DNA of 55,836 bases, from NCBI GenBank assembly GCA_035525055.1, contig DATLEZ010000122.1, forward strand, positions 1-55,836, in the 5' to 3' direction. The stretch comes from DATEEG01 sp035525055 (GTDB taxonomy: Bacteria; Actinomycetota; Acidimicrobiia; Spongiisociales; ZC4RG35). Made by a program: the position numbers and the translations under genes. A model generated the notes under the pieces. The model ran no database searches and was not told where the DNA came from. It saw nothing but the letters and a program-made list of their open reading frames with translations. Within the stretch, counting starts at the first letter, position 1; each line of letters starts with the position of its first letter. Below, in pieces: positions 33,210-42,186 of this stretch.

Positions 33210-34109
33210 GTGACCCACCACGCGGCCACCGGCCCCCACTCGGCCACCGGCCAACAATCCGCCCGTCTCAAGATCGTTCTTCTGATGCTGGTCGGCTTCA
33301 TGGCTGTCGAGCTAGTGGCGGGCATCGCCAGCGGATCCCTAGCCCTGATTTCGGACGCCGCCCACATGGGCACCGATGCGCTCGGGGTCGGGATGGCTCT
33401 TGCCGCGGTGGTGGCGGCCCGAGGTGGGGCGACCGGGTCGCGCACGTACGGCCTCTATCGCCTCGAGATCCTTGCCGCGCTTGCGAACACCGTGTTGCTT
33501 TTCGGGGTAGCCGGCTTCGTGTTGTGGGAAGCAATCCGTCGCTGGAGTGATCCGAGCGAGGTGGCGACGGGACTCATGCTGGCCGTGGCGGTGGTCGGCC
33601 TGCTGATCAACCTCGTCGGTTACCGGATGCTCAACGTTCAACACGACTCACTGAACATGACGGGTGCCCGTCTTGAACTTCTGGCCGATCTCCTTGGCTC
33701 GATCGGCGTCATCGCCGCCGCCCTGGTCGTTCGTTTCACCGGGTGGCTGCAGGCGGATTCGTTGATCGCCATCGCTCTCGGAATCTTTGTACTGCCGCGG
33801 GCGTTCAGACTCGGTCGAGAGTCAGTTCGGATCCTTGTGCAAGAGGCTCCGGCACATCTCGACGTGGAGCGAATCAAGTCGAGCCTCGCCTCGATCCCAC
33901 GTGTGGTCGACATTCACGACCTTCATGTCTGGACGCTGACGTCAGGCATGGAAGTCGTTTCGGCCCACCTGATGATCGAGAACGACGCCGATCCACACTC
34001 TGCCCTCGACTCCGCCCGACATCTACTCCAACAGGACTTCAAGATCGAACACGCCACGCTTCAGGTCGAACCTCAATCCCACATCGGCTGCACGGAGTTG
34101 AGTTGGTAG
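33210..34109 (+). CDS. CDF-family divalent cation efflux transporter
   Basis: A 299-aa cation diffusion facilitator that exports Zn2+ or similar ions by proton antiport. A His-rich N-terminal stretch (THHAATGPHSATG) comes first, then six spans with the metal sites ALISDAAHMGTDALGVG in TM2 and LELLADLLGSIGVI in TM5. The cytoplasmic ferredoxin-like domain ends with VVDIHDLHVWTLTSGMEVVSAHL. It starts at GTG 33210 and ends TAG 34107-34109, whose last G is the first base of the mfd GTG, so the two genes touch (TAGTG). Confidence 0.94.
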   Translation: MTHHAATGPHSATGQQSARLKIVLLMLVGFMAVELVAGIASGSLALISDAAHMGTDALGVGMALAAVVAARGGATGSRTYGLYRLEILAALANTVLLFGVAGFVLWEAIRRWSDPSEVATGLMLAVAVVGLLINLVGYRMLNVQHDSLNMTGARLELLADLLGSIGVIAAALVVRFTGWLQADSLIAIALGIFVLPRAFRLGRESVRILVQEAPAHLDVERIKSSLASIPRVVDIHDLHVWTLTSGMEVVSAHLMIENDADPHSALDSARHLLQQDFKIEHATLQVEPQSHIGCTELSW

Positions 34110-37100
34110 TGCTGTCGCGGCTGGTGGAGCAATGGAGGGGGTATGGCTTTCCCCCGCGCCGGTGGGTGGTGTCAGCGGGTGCCCGCGCCTTTGCCCTCGC
34201 CGGCCTCGCCCGCGAGGCACCGGTATTGGCTCTCGTCCCCTCCGAACGCGATGCCGAGGAACTGGTCGAGGATCTAGCTCTCTTCACCAGGACCCACCTC
34301 CTCCCGGCCTGGGAGACACTCCCTTTTGAGCATGTGTCCCCCAACGAAGCAACCATGGCCCGACGAGCCGAGGCCCGGATCCTCCTTCGCGATGCCCGAC
34401 CCGGAACGGTCGTGGTCGCTTCGGTCCGTGCCGCCATGCAGCGGCTGAGCCCTTCACCTCCTGATCCAGTCGTAATCAGGAAGGGCGATGAGGTCTCGCT
34501 GACCGATCTCTACCAGCAGTTGTCCGACATGGGATACGAGCGGACCGACCGCGTCGAGGCGCGGGGTGAGTTCGCGGTGCGGGGCGGCATTCTCGACCTC
34601 TTCCCGGCGCAGGCTGCTGACGCGATCCGGATCGACCTTTTCGGCGACACGGTTGAAGATCTGCGGCGGTTCTCGGTTTCAAGCCAGCGTTCGACCGATC
34701 CCGTCGACGAGGTAGTTGCCTACCCGGCTCGGGAGTTTCGGCCCGACCCCGACGTTCGCGAGCAGGCCCTCGAGCTTGTTCGCAAGGAGCCATGGGCGGC
34801 TGCCACATGGGATCGCATGGCGGAGGGACAGATCTTCTCCGGTATGGAGTCGTGGCTTCCCTGGCTGGCCGAGCCCAGATCCCTTCTCGACGAGGTCGCG
34901 GCCAGCACCACCGTTGTGCTGGTCGATCCGTCCCGGAGCCGGGATCGTGCCCGTGAATTGATCAAGGAGGAAGAGGAGATGGCCGCCGCCCTGGCCTCGA
35001 CCTGGGGGAGCGGCGCCCCGGCGGCGGGCGATCATCCCGCCCTCCATCTCGAACTGGAACTGGACCGCGTGCTCGAGATGCCGCCTATCCCGATCTCTCC
35101 TGACGATTCCGTTCTCGAGACCACTGGCTTTGAGGCCACGCCCGGCGATCCCTCATCCGTCGCCAAGGCGATCATTCGCTTGCAGAGCCTGGGTACCCAC
35201 GTCGTAGTGGCAATGGACGGCGCTCCTGCCGCCGATCGGGTGGCCCGCGTTTTGGGCGAAGAAGGAGTGTCGCCGACTGTTATACCGCAGGGGGTTCACC
35301 GGGGCTTCGTAGCTCCCGGCCTCAAATTGGCAGTCCTCGGCGAGCAGGAGATCGCCGGTCGGCGCCGGGCGCATCGGAGCACCAGTCGGAGGCGCGGGGA
35401 TGTCGGCGTCAACTATTCGGACCTCACCACCGGCGACTACGTCGTCCACTTCCGTCATGGGATCGGTCGATTCGAGGGCCTGGTTTCTCGAACCATGGCC
35501 GGGGTCGAGCGGGACTACCTGATCGTGGCGTATGCCGGGGAGGATCGCCTGTACGTACCGACCGACCAGTTGGCCGCGGTGAAGAAGTACACAGGTGGTG
35601 AAGCACCTCGGGTCTCGCGCATGGGAGGCAAGGACTGGAACGAGACCAAGGAGCGGGTCCGCAAGGCCGTCGCTGCCGTTGCCGAACAAGTGGTCCGCCT
35701 CCACCGGGCCCGGGCCCGGGCAGCCGGATACTCCTTCGGTCCGGACACGCCCTGGCAGCGAGAGCTGGAGGCATCGTTCCCCTACGAAGAGACACCGGAT
35801 CAGTTGGTGACCATCACCGACGTCAAGGCCGACATGGAAGCGGAGCGTCCGATGGACCGCCTCGTGTTCGGTGACGTCGGATTTGGCAAGACCGAGGTGG
35901 CGATTCGCGCTGCTTTCAAGGCAGCCATGGTGGGAAAGCAGGTGGCGGTGCTGTGCCCGACCACCCTTCTCGCCCAGCAGCATCACCTGACCTTCACCGA
36001 TCGATTCGACCCGTACCCGATCAGGGTGGAGGTCTTGAGTCGGTTCCTCACTGCTCGCCAGCAGCGGGCAGTGATCGCAGGACTCGCCACCGGCGAGGTC
36101 GACGTCGTCATCGGCACCCATCGCTTGCTGTCCGAGGACGTGAGGTGGAAGAACCTCGGCCTGGTCGTTATCGACGAGGAGCAGCGGTTCGGGGTCGCCG
36201 CCAAGGATCAACTCCGCCGGCTCAAGATCGGAGTCGACGTTCTCACCCTCACGGCCACGCCGATCCCGAGGACGCTGGAGTTGGCGCTCACCGGAATCCG
36301 CGAGGTCAGCCACATACGCACGGCTCCGGAAGATCGCCATCCGATCCTGACTTATGTCGGGCCGCTCGATGAGCAGGCGGTGTCTGCTGCGATACGGCGG
36401 GAACTGTTGCGGGAGGGTCAGGTCTTCTACGTCCACAACCGCGTGGCTTCAATCGACACCGCGGTGGCGAGGCTGCGAAACCTGGTCCCCGACGCCAGGT
36501 TCGTCGTCGCCCACGGTCAGCAGTCGGAGGGCCAGCTCGAACAGGTGATGCTCGACTTCTGGAACCGGGAGTACGACGTGATGGTCGCCACCACCATTAT
36601 CGAGTCGGGTCTCGACCTTCCCCAGGTCAACACCCTTATCGTCGAACGGGCCGACCTGCTGGGACTGGCCCAGCTCTATCAATTGCGGGGGCGAGTCGGG
36701 CGAAGCAGCCAGCGGGCCTACGCCTATCTGTTTCATCCCGCTGAGCAGATCTTGAGCGAAGACGCCCATCGACGGCTGGAGGCGATCGGTGAGGCCACGG
36801 ACCTCGGGTCGGGCTTTCATTTGGCGTTGAAGGACCTCGAGATCAGAGGGGCCGGCTCCATTTTGGGAGAGGTGCAGTCGGGTCATATCTCGGCGGTGGG
36901 CTTCGATCTCTACGCAGAATTGGTCGCCGAAGCGGTGTCCAAACTCGAAGGCCACGAGATCGCCCCGCTCGACGTCAAGGAAGTCCGAATCGAGCTTCCG
37001 GTCGACGCCCATCTTCCCGATGAGTATGTGCCGGAACAGGGCCTGCGACTCGAGGCCTACCGGCGCCTGGCGACCGCCACCGCCCCGGCGGAAGTCGACG

Positions 37101-37411
37101 ACGTAGCCGCCGAGTGGGCCGACCGCTTCGGACCGCTGCCGCCTGCCGCCACGGCTCTCATCGACATTGCCCGTCTTCGGGTCGAGGCTCTGCGGGTGGG
37201 GATCACCGAGATCGTGAACCTCCGCAGCGAAGTGAGACTGGCGCCCGTGGACCTCAGCCAGAGCCAGGAGATCCGCCTGCAGCGTCTCGCCCCGAAGGCG
37301 ATCCTGCGCCCCTCGGAAGGGGTCCTGTTCATACCCGCCCCAAGCAACCTTGCATCTGGCAGCCTGGCGTCAGGACTCCTAGGTTTCATCAGGGATATGT
37401 GGCCGGTCTAG
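34109..37411 (+). CDS. mfd: transcription-repair coupling factor
   Basis: An 1100-aa Mfd, which removes stalled RNA polymerase at lesions and recruits UvrA. The UvrB-homology region is at about 1-330 (LPAWETLPFEHVSPN; RGGILDLFPAQAADAIRIDLFG). The RNAP-interacting CarD-like domain is near 432-500 (TTGDYVVHFRHGIGRFEGL), followed by the RecG-like translocase with Walker A GDVGFGKTEVAIRAAFK near 587, DEEQ box VIDEEQRFGV near 688, and motifs TATPIPRTL and QLRGRVGRSSQRAYAY. The C-terminal TRCF domain covers about 945-1095. The frame is open further upstream inside the CDF gene, but GTG 34109 fits the family start. The length is slightly short of typical. Confidence 0.96.
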   Translation: MLSRLVEQWRGYGFPPRRWVVSAGARAFALAGLAREAPVLALVPSERDAEELVEDLALFTRTHLLPAWETLPFEHVSPNEATMARRAEARILLRDARPGTVVVASVRAAMQRLSPSPPDPVVIRKGDEVSLTDLYQQLSDMGYERTDRVEARGEFAVRGGILDLFPAQAADAIRIDLFGDTVEDLRRFSVSSQRSTDPVDEVVAYPAREFRPDPDVREQALELVRKEPWAAATWDRMAEGQIFSGMESWLPWLAEPRSLLDEVAASTTVVLVDPSRSRDRARELIKEEEEMAAALASTWGSGAPAAGDHPALHLELELDRVLEMPPIPISPDDSVLETTGFEATPGDPSSVAKAIIRLQSLGTHVVVAMDGAPAADRVARVLGEEGVSPTVIPQGVHRGFVAPGLKLAVLGEQEIAGRRRAHRSTSRRRGDVGVNYSDLTTGDYVVHFRHGIGRFEGLVSRTMAGVERDYLIVAYAGEDRLYVPTDQLAAVKKYTGGEAPRVSRMGGKDWNETKERVRKAVAAVAEQVVRLHRARARAAGYSFGPDTPWQRELEASFPYEETPDQLVTITDVKADMEAERPMDRLVFGDVGFGKTEVAIRAAFKAAMVGKQVAVLCPTTLLAQQHHLTFTDRFDPYPIRVEVLSRFLTARQQRAVIAGLATGEVDVVIGTHRLLSEDVRWKNLGLVVIDEEQRFGVAAKDQLRRLKIGVDVLTLTATPIPRTLELALTGIREVSHIRTAPEDRHPILTYVGPLDEQAVSAAIRRELLREGQVFYVHNRVASIDTAVARLRNLVPDARFVVAHGQQSEGQLEQVMLDFWNREYDVMVATTIIESGLDLPQVNTLIVERADLLGLAQLYQLRGRVGRSSQRAYAYLFHPAEQILSEDAHRRLEAIGEATDLGSGFHLALKDLEIRGAGSILGEVQSGHISAVGFDLYAELVAEAVSKLEGHEIAPLDVKEVRIELPVDAHLPDEYVPEQGLRLEAYRRLATATAPAEVDDVAAEWADRFGPLPPAATALIDIARLRVEALRVGITEIVNLRSEVRLAPVDLSQSQEIRLQRLAPKAILRPSEGVLFIPAPSNLASGSLASGLLGFIRDMWPV

Positions 37412-37448
37412 CTACGATTTCCCAACCCAAACCTCGAAGGAAATTCCC

Positions 37449-38378
37449 TTGTCTAAAACCCTGTTTCGAACTCGGTCAGCCGTGCTGGCTGCCCTGGTCG
37501 CTTTCACTGCCGCGTGTGGTGACGGCGCCGGCGGCACCGCAGCCACGGTCAATGGAGTCGACATATCGGTCTCGGAGGTCGAAGCGATGCGCATCTCGGA
37601 GGCAGCGACCATCGACAAGATCGCGTTCGCCGAGGACCTCACCAACGCCATCATCAACGTCGCGGTTGTGACCGCTGCCCGGGACGAGTTCTCGATCGAG
37701 CCCACGACAGAGGAGATCGCCGTCAAGAAAGAGGAGTTGGCCTCCACCCTCGAAGCCGCCCAGGGCATTTCGATCGAGGACTTTTTCGAAACCCAGGGTT
37801 TGCCGATCGAGCGGCTCGACGTGATCGCCAACCAGCAGGTCATCAGAGAGCTCCTCTTCGTCGAGTTCGAGTCGGAGGCTCTCCCCGCCACCGATGCCGA
37901 CGCCCGTTTGCTCCTCTCGGCCGATCCCAATGGCCGGGTCACCGCATGTGTTCGCCACATCCTGGTGCCCACCGAGCAGGAGGCGATCGACGCCAGGAGC
38001 CGCATCGACGGCGGCGAGGCCTTTGCCGACGTTGCCGCGGAGATCGGGACCGACGGAACCGCAGCCTCGGGAGGCGACCTCGGCTGCCAGCCGCTCGGCA
38101 TGTACGTCGCCGAATTCGCCAATGCGGCCGCCGCGGCCACCATTGGGGCCGTGAGCGATCCTGTCGAGAGCCAGTTCGGCTGGCATCTGATCCTGGTGGA
38201 GTCGCGGGAGGAGCCCTCGCTCGAATCCTTGCGGGATGAGATCGACGCCGGCCGCGTCAACCAGCTCATCGACGCCTGGTTGCTGGGCATCGTGACGGAT
38301 GCGACCGTCGAGGTCGACGACCAGTACGGGGTTTGGGTTACCGAGCCGAACCCGATGGTTCAGGCCCCGAGTAGCTGA
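37449..38378 (+). CDS. PrsA/SurA-like peptidyl-prolyl isomerase lipoprotein
   Basis: A 309-aa exported foldase. It has a signal peptide with lipobox VAFTAAC (Cys near residue 23), which predicts a lipid-anchored extracytoplasmic protein. A helical SurA_N-like chaperone segment spans about 35-160. A parvulin domain at about 170-265 has CVRHILVPTEQEA, AEIGTDGTAASGGDLGCQPLGMY and ESQFGWHLILVESR. Three extra Cys residues in the parvulin region could be oxidised outside. It starts at TTG 37449 and is followed by mazG. The last codons lie in a 30-bp-period duplication. Confidence 0.88.
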   Translation: MSKTLFRTRSAVLAALVAFTAACGDGAGGTAATVNGVDISVSEVEAMRISEAATIDKIAFAEDLTNAIINVAVVTAARDEFSIEPTTEEIAVKKEELASTLEAAQGISIEDFFETQGLPIERLDVIANQQVIRELLFVEFESEALPATDADARLLLSADPNGRVTACVRHILVPTEQEAIDARSRIDGGEAFADVAAEIGTDGTAASGGDLGCQPLGMYVAEFANAAAAATIGAVSDPVESQFGWHLILVESREEPSLESLRDEIDAGRVNQLIDAWLLGIVTDATVEVDDQYGVWVTEPNPMVQAPSS

Positions 38379-38420
38379 GACTTGGGTAGCCGACATTTGG
38401 GTACGTGAGACTCCGTTGGG
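38371..38420 (+). repeat. duplication across the foldase stop codon
   Basis: GTAGCTGAGACTTGGGTAG at 38371 recurs as GTACGTGAGACTCCGTTGGG at 38401, exactly 30 bp later, with a third partial GACATTTGGGTA unit between. The first unit contains the TGA stop of the foldase; the second runs into the mazG start. Confidence 0.7.
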
Positions 38421-38427
38421 CGATCTC

Positions 38428-39804
38428 ATGATCGTCGGACTCGGTCCGGGTTCGCTGGAAAGGCTCCCGTCGTCGACCCGGGCGATGCTGCTCGACCCGG
38501 CCACCACCGTCATCGTCAGGACCCTGCAACATCCCGGCGCCACCGAGCTGGCGGCCGCCCGGGTGGTTCAGACCTGTGACGATCTCTACAAGCAGGCGAC
38601 ATTCGAAGAGGTCTATGACGCCATCGCCGACCGGGTGATCGACGCTTCGCAGCGCGGCAAGACGATCTACGCCGTGCCCGGCAGCGCCCTCGTCGGAGAA
38701 TTGGCGGTGGCTCGGCTTCGGGGCCGATCCGATGCCGTGATGCTGGCTGGAGAGTCGTTCGTAGACGCGCTGCTGGCGGCGGTCGGATACGACCCCCTCG
38801 ACCGCGGGCTCCGGATCCTCAATGGCCACAGATTGCCCTACCCGATGGTCATCGACGGTCCAACCGTCGTCGCCCACCTCGACCTGCCTGTGGTCTTGGC
38901 CGATGTCAGCTCCCGGCTCTCCAGAGTGGTGGCGGAGGGGACGATCGCGAGCATTGTCATCAATGCGGGCGGACCGGACGAACTCATTGTTCAGGCGCCG
39001 ATCGACCAGGTCGACTCGGGCCTGGCCAGTGTCCGCACTTCGATGTTCATCGATCCGTCTCCCGGCGGCATGGTCGGCGCGATCCAGGTGATGGCAAGGC
39101 TGCGCGAGGAGTGTCCCTGGGACCGCAAGCAGACCCACGAGAGCCTCGTGAAGAATCTCATCGAGGAGACCTACGAACTGGTCGAAGCCATAGGTTCCGG
39201 GTCGGAGGGACAACTCGAGGACGAGCTTGGCGACGTTCTCTTGCAGGTTCTGTTCCACTCCAACATTGCCCGGCAGACGGGTGCATTCGACATCGAGGAC
39301 GTCGCAGAGGTACTTCGCCAGAAGCTTGTGCGGCGCCACCCCCATGTGTTCGGCGACGTCGAGGTAAAAGACGCCGACGAGGTCAAGGCGAACTGGGAGC
39401 AGATCAAAGAAACCGAGCGCGGCGTGGGGAGGCAGTCGACCCTGGGCGGCGTCCCGGCCGGATTGCCCGCTCTGGAGCGGGCGGCCAAAGTTCAGCGAAG
39501 GGCAGCGGATGTCGGATTCGATTGGGCGCAAGCTGGCCCCGTCCTCGACAAGCTCTTCGAAGAGGTGGCGGAATTGCGGGAAGCCGTCGGAGAGATGAAC
39601 CGGGTGCCCGAGGAGTTGGGCGACGTCCTCTTCACTGTCGTGAACCTCGCCCGTCATCTCAACGTCGACCCCGAACTGGCACTTCGAGGAGCGGTGGAAC
39701 GGTTCATCTCCCGCTTCGGGGCGATGGAGGCGATGGGTCCTCTCGACGGCTTGAGCCTCACCGAACTGGACGAGCGCTGGGAGAGGGCCAAGCGAGACCA
39801 GTAG
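38428..39804 (+). CDS. mazG: nucleoside triphosphate pyrophosphohydrolase, YabN/MazG fusion
   Basis: A 458-aa two-domain protein. Residues 1-215 are a tetrapyrrole-methylase-like domain (IVGLGPGSLERLP; YAVPGSALVGE), and 222-458 are a double MazG domain with metal motifs EETYELVEAI and ELGDVLLQVLFH in the first repeat and EEVAELREAVGEM and ELGDVLFTVVN in the second. The YabN-type fusion is common in Firmicutes and Actinobacteria. The MazG part removes pyrophosphate from aberrant NTPs; the methylase part has no proven activity. The start is ATG 38428; TTG 38416 is possible. It precedes eno, as in other actinobacteria. Confidence 0.94.
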   Translation: MIVGLGPGSLERLPSSTRAMLLDPATTVIVRTLQHPGATELAAARVVQTCDDLYKQATFEEVYDAIADRVIDASQRGKTIYAVPGSALVGELAVARLRGRSDAVMLAGESFVDALLAAVGYDPLDRGLRILNGHRLPYPMVIDGPTVVAHLDLPVVLADVSSRLSRVVAEGTIASIVINAGGPDELIVQAPIDQVDSGLASVRTSMFIDPSPGGMVGAIQVMARLREECPWDRKQTHESLVKNLIEETYELVEAIGSGSEGQLEDELGDVLLQVLFHSNIARQTGAFDIEDVAEVLRQKLVRRHPHVFGDVEVKDADEVKANWEQIKETERGVGRQSTLGGVPAGLPALERAAKVQRRAADVGFDWAQAGPVLDKLFEEVAELREAVGEMNRVPEELGDVLFTVVNLARHLNVDPELALRGAVERFISRFGAMEAMGPLDGLSLTELDERWERAKRDQ

Positions 39805-39837
39805 GCAGCAAGTCAATAACAGCCAGACCAGTAGGCA
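39795..39837 (+). repeat. 13-bp duplication across the mazG stop codon
   Basis: AGACCAGTAGGCA occurs at 39795-39807 and 39825-39837 (30-bp period), and the first copy contains the TAG stop. The spacer GCAAGTCAATAACAGCCAG resembles ACAGCCAGCAAGTCAAC at about 14322-14339 behind another gene end, so these are parts of a recurring gap motif. Confidence 0.8.
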
Positions 39838-39923
39838 TTAATTGCTGTCCGCCCGCAAGCAGGGGACAGGATGCCGGAGCTTCCCACGTAGGGAGGAGGC
39901 AGCAGCGGTAAGGTTCTTCGCCC

Positions 39924-41207
39924 ATGCCATCTTCGACGTCGATAGCTGCCGTGACTGCCCGCGAGATCCTCGACTCTCGGGGGAATCCAACCATTGAGGC
40001 CGAGATCCACCTGTCTGGCGGCGGCTTCGGAAGGGCTGCGGTCCCCTCGGGTGCCTCGACCGGATCGGGCGAGGCCCTCGAACTGCGAGACGGCGGCGAT
40101 CGCTACACGGGCAAGGGGGTCCAGCAGGCGGTTCGCAACGTCCGCTCGACAATCACGCCAGCGATTCTCGGAGTCGACGCCACCCGCCAGGAGGCGATCG
40201 ATCAAATCATGCTCGACCTGGACGGCACCGCCGAGAAGTCAAAACTCGGTGCCAACACCATCCTGGCGGTGTCCCTGGCTGTCGCCCGAGCCGCCGCCGC
40301 CGGACTCGGGTTGCCCTTGTTCCGGTATCTCGGTGGTCCTACCGCCCGGATGCTGCCGGTTCCTTGCCTGAACGTTCTCAACGGTGGGGTACACGCCTCC
40401 AATTCGGTCGACATCCAGGAGTTCATGATCGTCCCCGGTGGGCTCCCCACCTTTGCCGATGCGCTGCGGGCCGGGGTCGAGTGCTATCAGGCCCTCAAGA
40501 AGGTCCTGGCCGGGCGGGGCCTCCAGACCAATGTGGGTGACGAGGGTGGTTTCGCTCCCAACCTCGCCACCAATCGGGCTGCTCTGCAACTGCTGTCCGA
40601 AGGGATCGAGGCAGCGGGCTATCGCCTTGGGGACGAAGTCGCCCTGGCTCTCGATGTCGCCGCCACCGAACTGTTCCAGGGCGGCCGCTACCAACTCGAG
40701 GGTGGAGCCATGACCTCCTCGGAGTTGGTCGACTATCTGGCCTCTCTGGTCGACGAGTTTCCGCTCGTCTCGATCGAAGACGGAATGGCCGAGTCCGATT
40801 GGGACGGATGGCAGGCTTTGACCCGAAAACTCGGCGCCAGGGTCCAGCTTATGGGTGACGACCTCTTCGTGACCAATGAGGAGCTACTGCGGAAAGGCAT
40901 CGTTTCGGAGGCCGCCAATGCCATCCTGATCAAAGTGAATCAGATCGGATCTCTCTCGGAGACCCTCCACACGATGGAAACCGCCGAACGGGCGGGCTTC
41001 GGGCGGATGGTCAGCCACCGCTCCGGCGAGACCGAAGACTCATTCATTTCGCATCTGGCGGTGGGGACCAACGCCGGCCAGATTAAGTCGGGTGCCCCTG
41101 CTCGCGGGGAGAGAACTGCCAAGTACAACCAGTTGCTGCGAATCGAGGAGCGCCTCGGCGGCGAAGCTCGCTACGCCGGCTGGGACGCCTTCCGGAAGCT
41201 CAAATGA
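39924..41207 (+). CDS. eno: enolase
   Basis: A 427-aa phosphopyruvate hydratase (2-phosphoglycerate to PEP, glycolysis). It has AREILDSRGNPTIEAEI at residues 12-28, the catalytic Glu in NVGDEGGFAPNLA near 205-217, Mg ligands in LALDVAATELF and SIEDGMAESDWDGW, then LMGDDLFVTN, catalytic Lys in ILIKVNQIGSLSET near 335, and MVSHRSGETEDSFISHLAVG near 363. The length is normal. The stop overlaps the next start (ATGA) and an overlapping chain eno-ftsB-DUF501-ppx follows. Confidence 0.98.
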   Translation: MPSSTSIAAVTAREILDSRGNPTIEAEIHLSGGGFGRAAVPSGASTGSGEALELRDGGDRYTGKGVQQAVRNVRSTITPAILGVDATRQEAIDQIMLDLDGTAEKSKLGANTILAVSLAVARAAAAGLGLPLFRYLGGPTARMLPVPCLNVLNGGVHASNSVDIQEFMIVPGGLPTFADALRAGVECYQALKKVLAGRGLQTNVGDEGGFAPNLATNRAALQLLSEGIEAAGYRLGDEVALALDVAATELFQGGRYQLEGGAMTSSELVDYLASLVDEFPLVSIEDGMAESDWDGWQALTRKLGARVQLMGDDLFVTNEELLRKGIVSEAANAILIKVNQIGSLSETLHTMETAERAGFGRMVSHRSGETEDSFISHLAVGTNAGQIKSGAPARGERTAKYNQLLRIEERLGGEARYAGWDAFRKLK

Positions 41208-41608
41208 CGAGACTCTCTCGGCCCGCGATGTTCATGGGGGTGCTCGCGTTGATCATCGCCGGGATGGCGGTGATCACCGCTGTGATCCCCTTCCGACAGA
41301 TTCTCGAACAGCAAGCCCGGGTCGACGGCGCTTCGGCCGAGCTCGCCCGGATCAACCTGGAGAACGAACTCCTGAACGGCGAAGTCCAGGCTCTGCAGAC
41401 GCCCGAGGAAATCGAAAGATTGGCGCGGGAGAACTTGGGATACGTGATGCCGGGTGAAACCGCCTATGTCGTTCTCGAGCCCGAAGAGACCCTGGCAACC
41501 AACGCGGTGGGCCCGGTCGCCGCTGAGAAAGAAGATGTTCCCTGGTACAGGGCCATCTGGAACTTCTTCACCGGCGCCGACATGTCCGGTGCCAAAATCC
41601 CCGGGTGA
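41204..41608 (+). CDS. FtsB/DivIC-type septum formation initiator
   Basis: A 134-aa bitopic membrane protein. There is a short cytoplasmic N-terminus, one TM helix (MFMGVLALIIAGMAVITAVI), and an extracytoplasmic coiled coil (RQILEQQARVDGASAELARINLENELLNGEVQALQ), then the conserved TPEEIERLARENLGYVMPGE end of DivIC/FtsB proteins. The C-terminal 40 residues are extra. It supports the divisome by linking with FtsL/FtsQ. It overlaps eno upstream and the DUF501 gene downstream, the standard actinobacterial order. Confidence 0.92.
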   Translation: MTRLSRPAMFMGVLALIIAGMAVITAVIPFRQILEQQARVDGASAELARINLENELLNGEVQALQTPEEIERLARENLGYVMPGETAYVVLEPEETLATNAVGPVAAEKEDVPWYRAIWNFFTGADMSGAKIPG

Positions 41609-42186
41609 TTGGCTCTGACGGTGCGCCATCCCGGGTGGACCCGTCTCAGGCGGTGATCGCAGCCCAATTGGGACGACCCCTTCGGGCTGTTTCGAAACCG
41701 TTGGTGCGTTGTCATCTGGGGTTGCCTGTGGTGATCGAAGTTCCTCCGGTTCTCGACGACGGCACTCCATTTCCCACCCACTACTGGTTGAGCTGTCCAC
41801 TGGCGGTCCGTCGGGTCGCGCGGATCGAATCGAGGGGGGACATTGGTCGCATCGAGGACCGGGCAGGTGCCGACCCGGAATTTGGACAACGACTGACGGC
41901 GGCCCACGAGCGGTATCGCAATGAGCGCGATGTGTTGATCGCACAGGATGCGATCCATCGACCGAGCGGTGGGGTGGCAGGGGCGAGCTTCGGGGTGAAA
42001 TGCCTTCACGCCCACTATGCGGACTACGCCGCCGGCGCCACATCGGTGGAAACGAGAGACAACCCCGTCGGGGAGTTGGTCGCCGCCGAGATTGAGCCGC
42101 TCGATTGCACCGTGCCGTGTGTCATCGACGATGAGCGCAACCCGAACTGGGTCGAGCCGAAGACCGAGCCGTTCGGCCCGAAGTGA
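41605..42186 (+). CDS. DUF501 family protein
   Basis: A 193-aa conserved protein of the DUF501 family (VIAAQLGRPLRAVSKPLVRCHLGLPVVIEVPP; FPTHYWLSCPLAVRRVARIES; a CLHAHYADYAAGATS segment with Cys and His that could bind metal). The family is found almost always between the divisome gene and ppx in Actinobacteria, as here, with four-base overlaps (GTGA) at both ends. The biochemical role is unknown. Confidence 0.92.
   Translation: MIGSDGAPSRVDPSQAVIAAQLGRPLRAVSKPLVRCHLGLPVVIEVPPVLDDGTPFPTHYWLSCPLAVRRVARIESRGDIGRIEDRAGADPEFGQRLTAAHERYRNERDVLIAQDAIHRPSGGVAGASFGVKCLHAHYADYAAGATSVETRDNPVGELVAAEIEPLDCTVPCVIDDERNPNWVEPKTEPFGPK

Noticed and set aside
33743..34108. In-frame N-terminal extension of mfd by 122 codons
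   Set aside because: It lies entirely within the CDF transporter gene, has low-complexity Arg/Ser-rich content, and the family start fits GTG 34109.
35153..36436. 427-aa minus-strand open frame
   Set aside because: Antisense shadow of mfd; Arg/Gly/Asp-rich content with no family resemblance.
38338..39816. 492-aa minus-strand open frame
   Set aside because: Antisense to mazG, whose plus-strand product is unmistakable.
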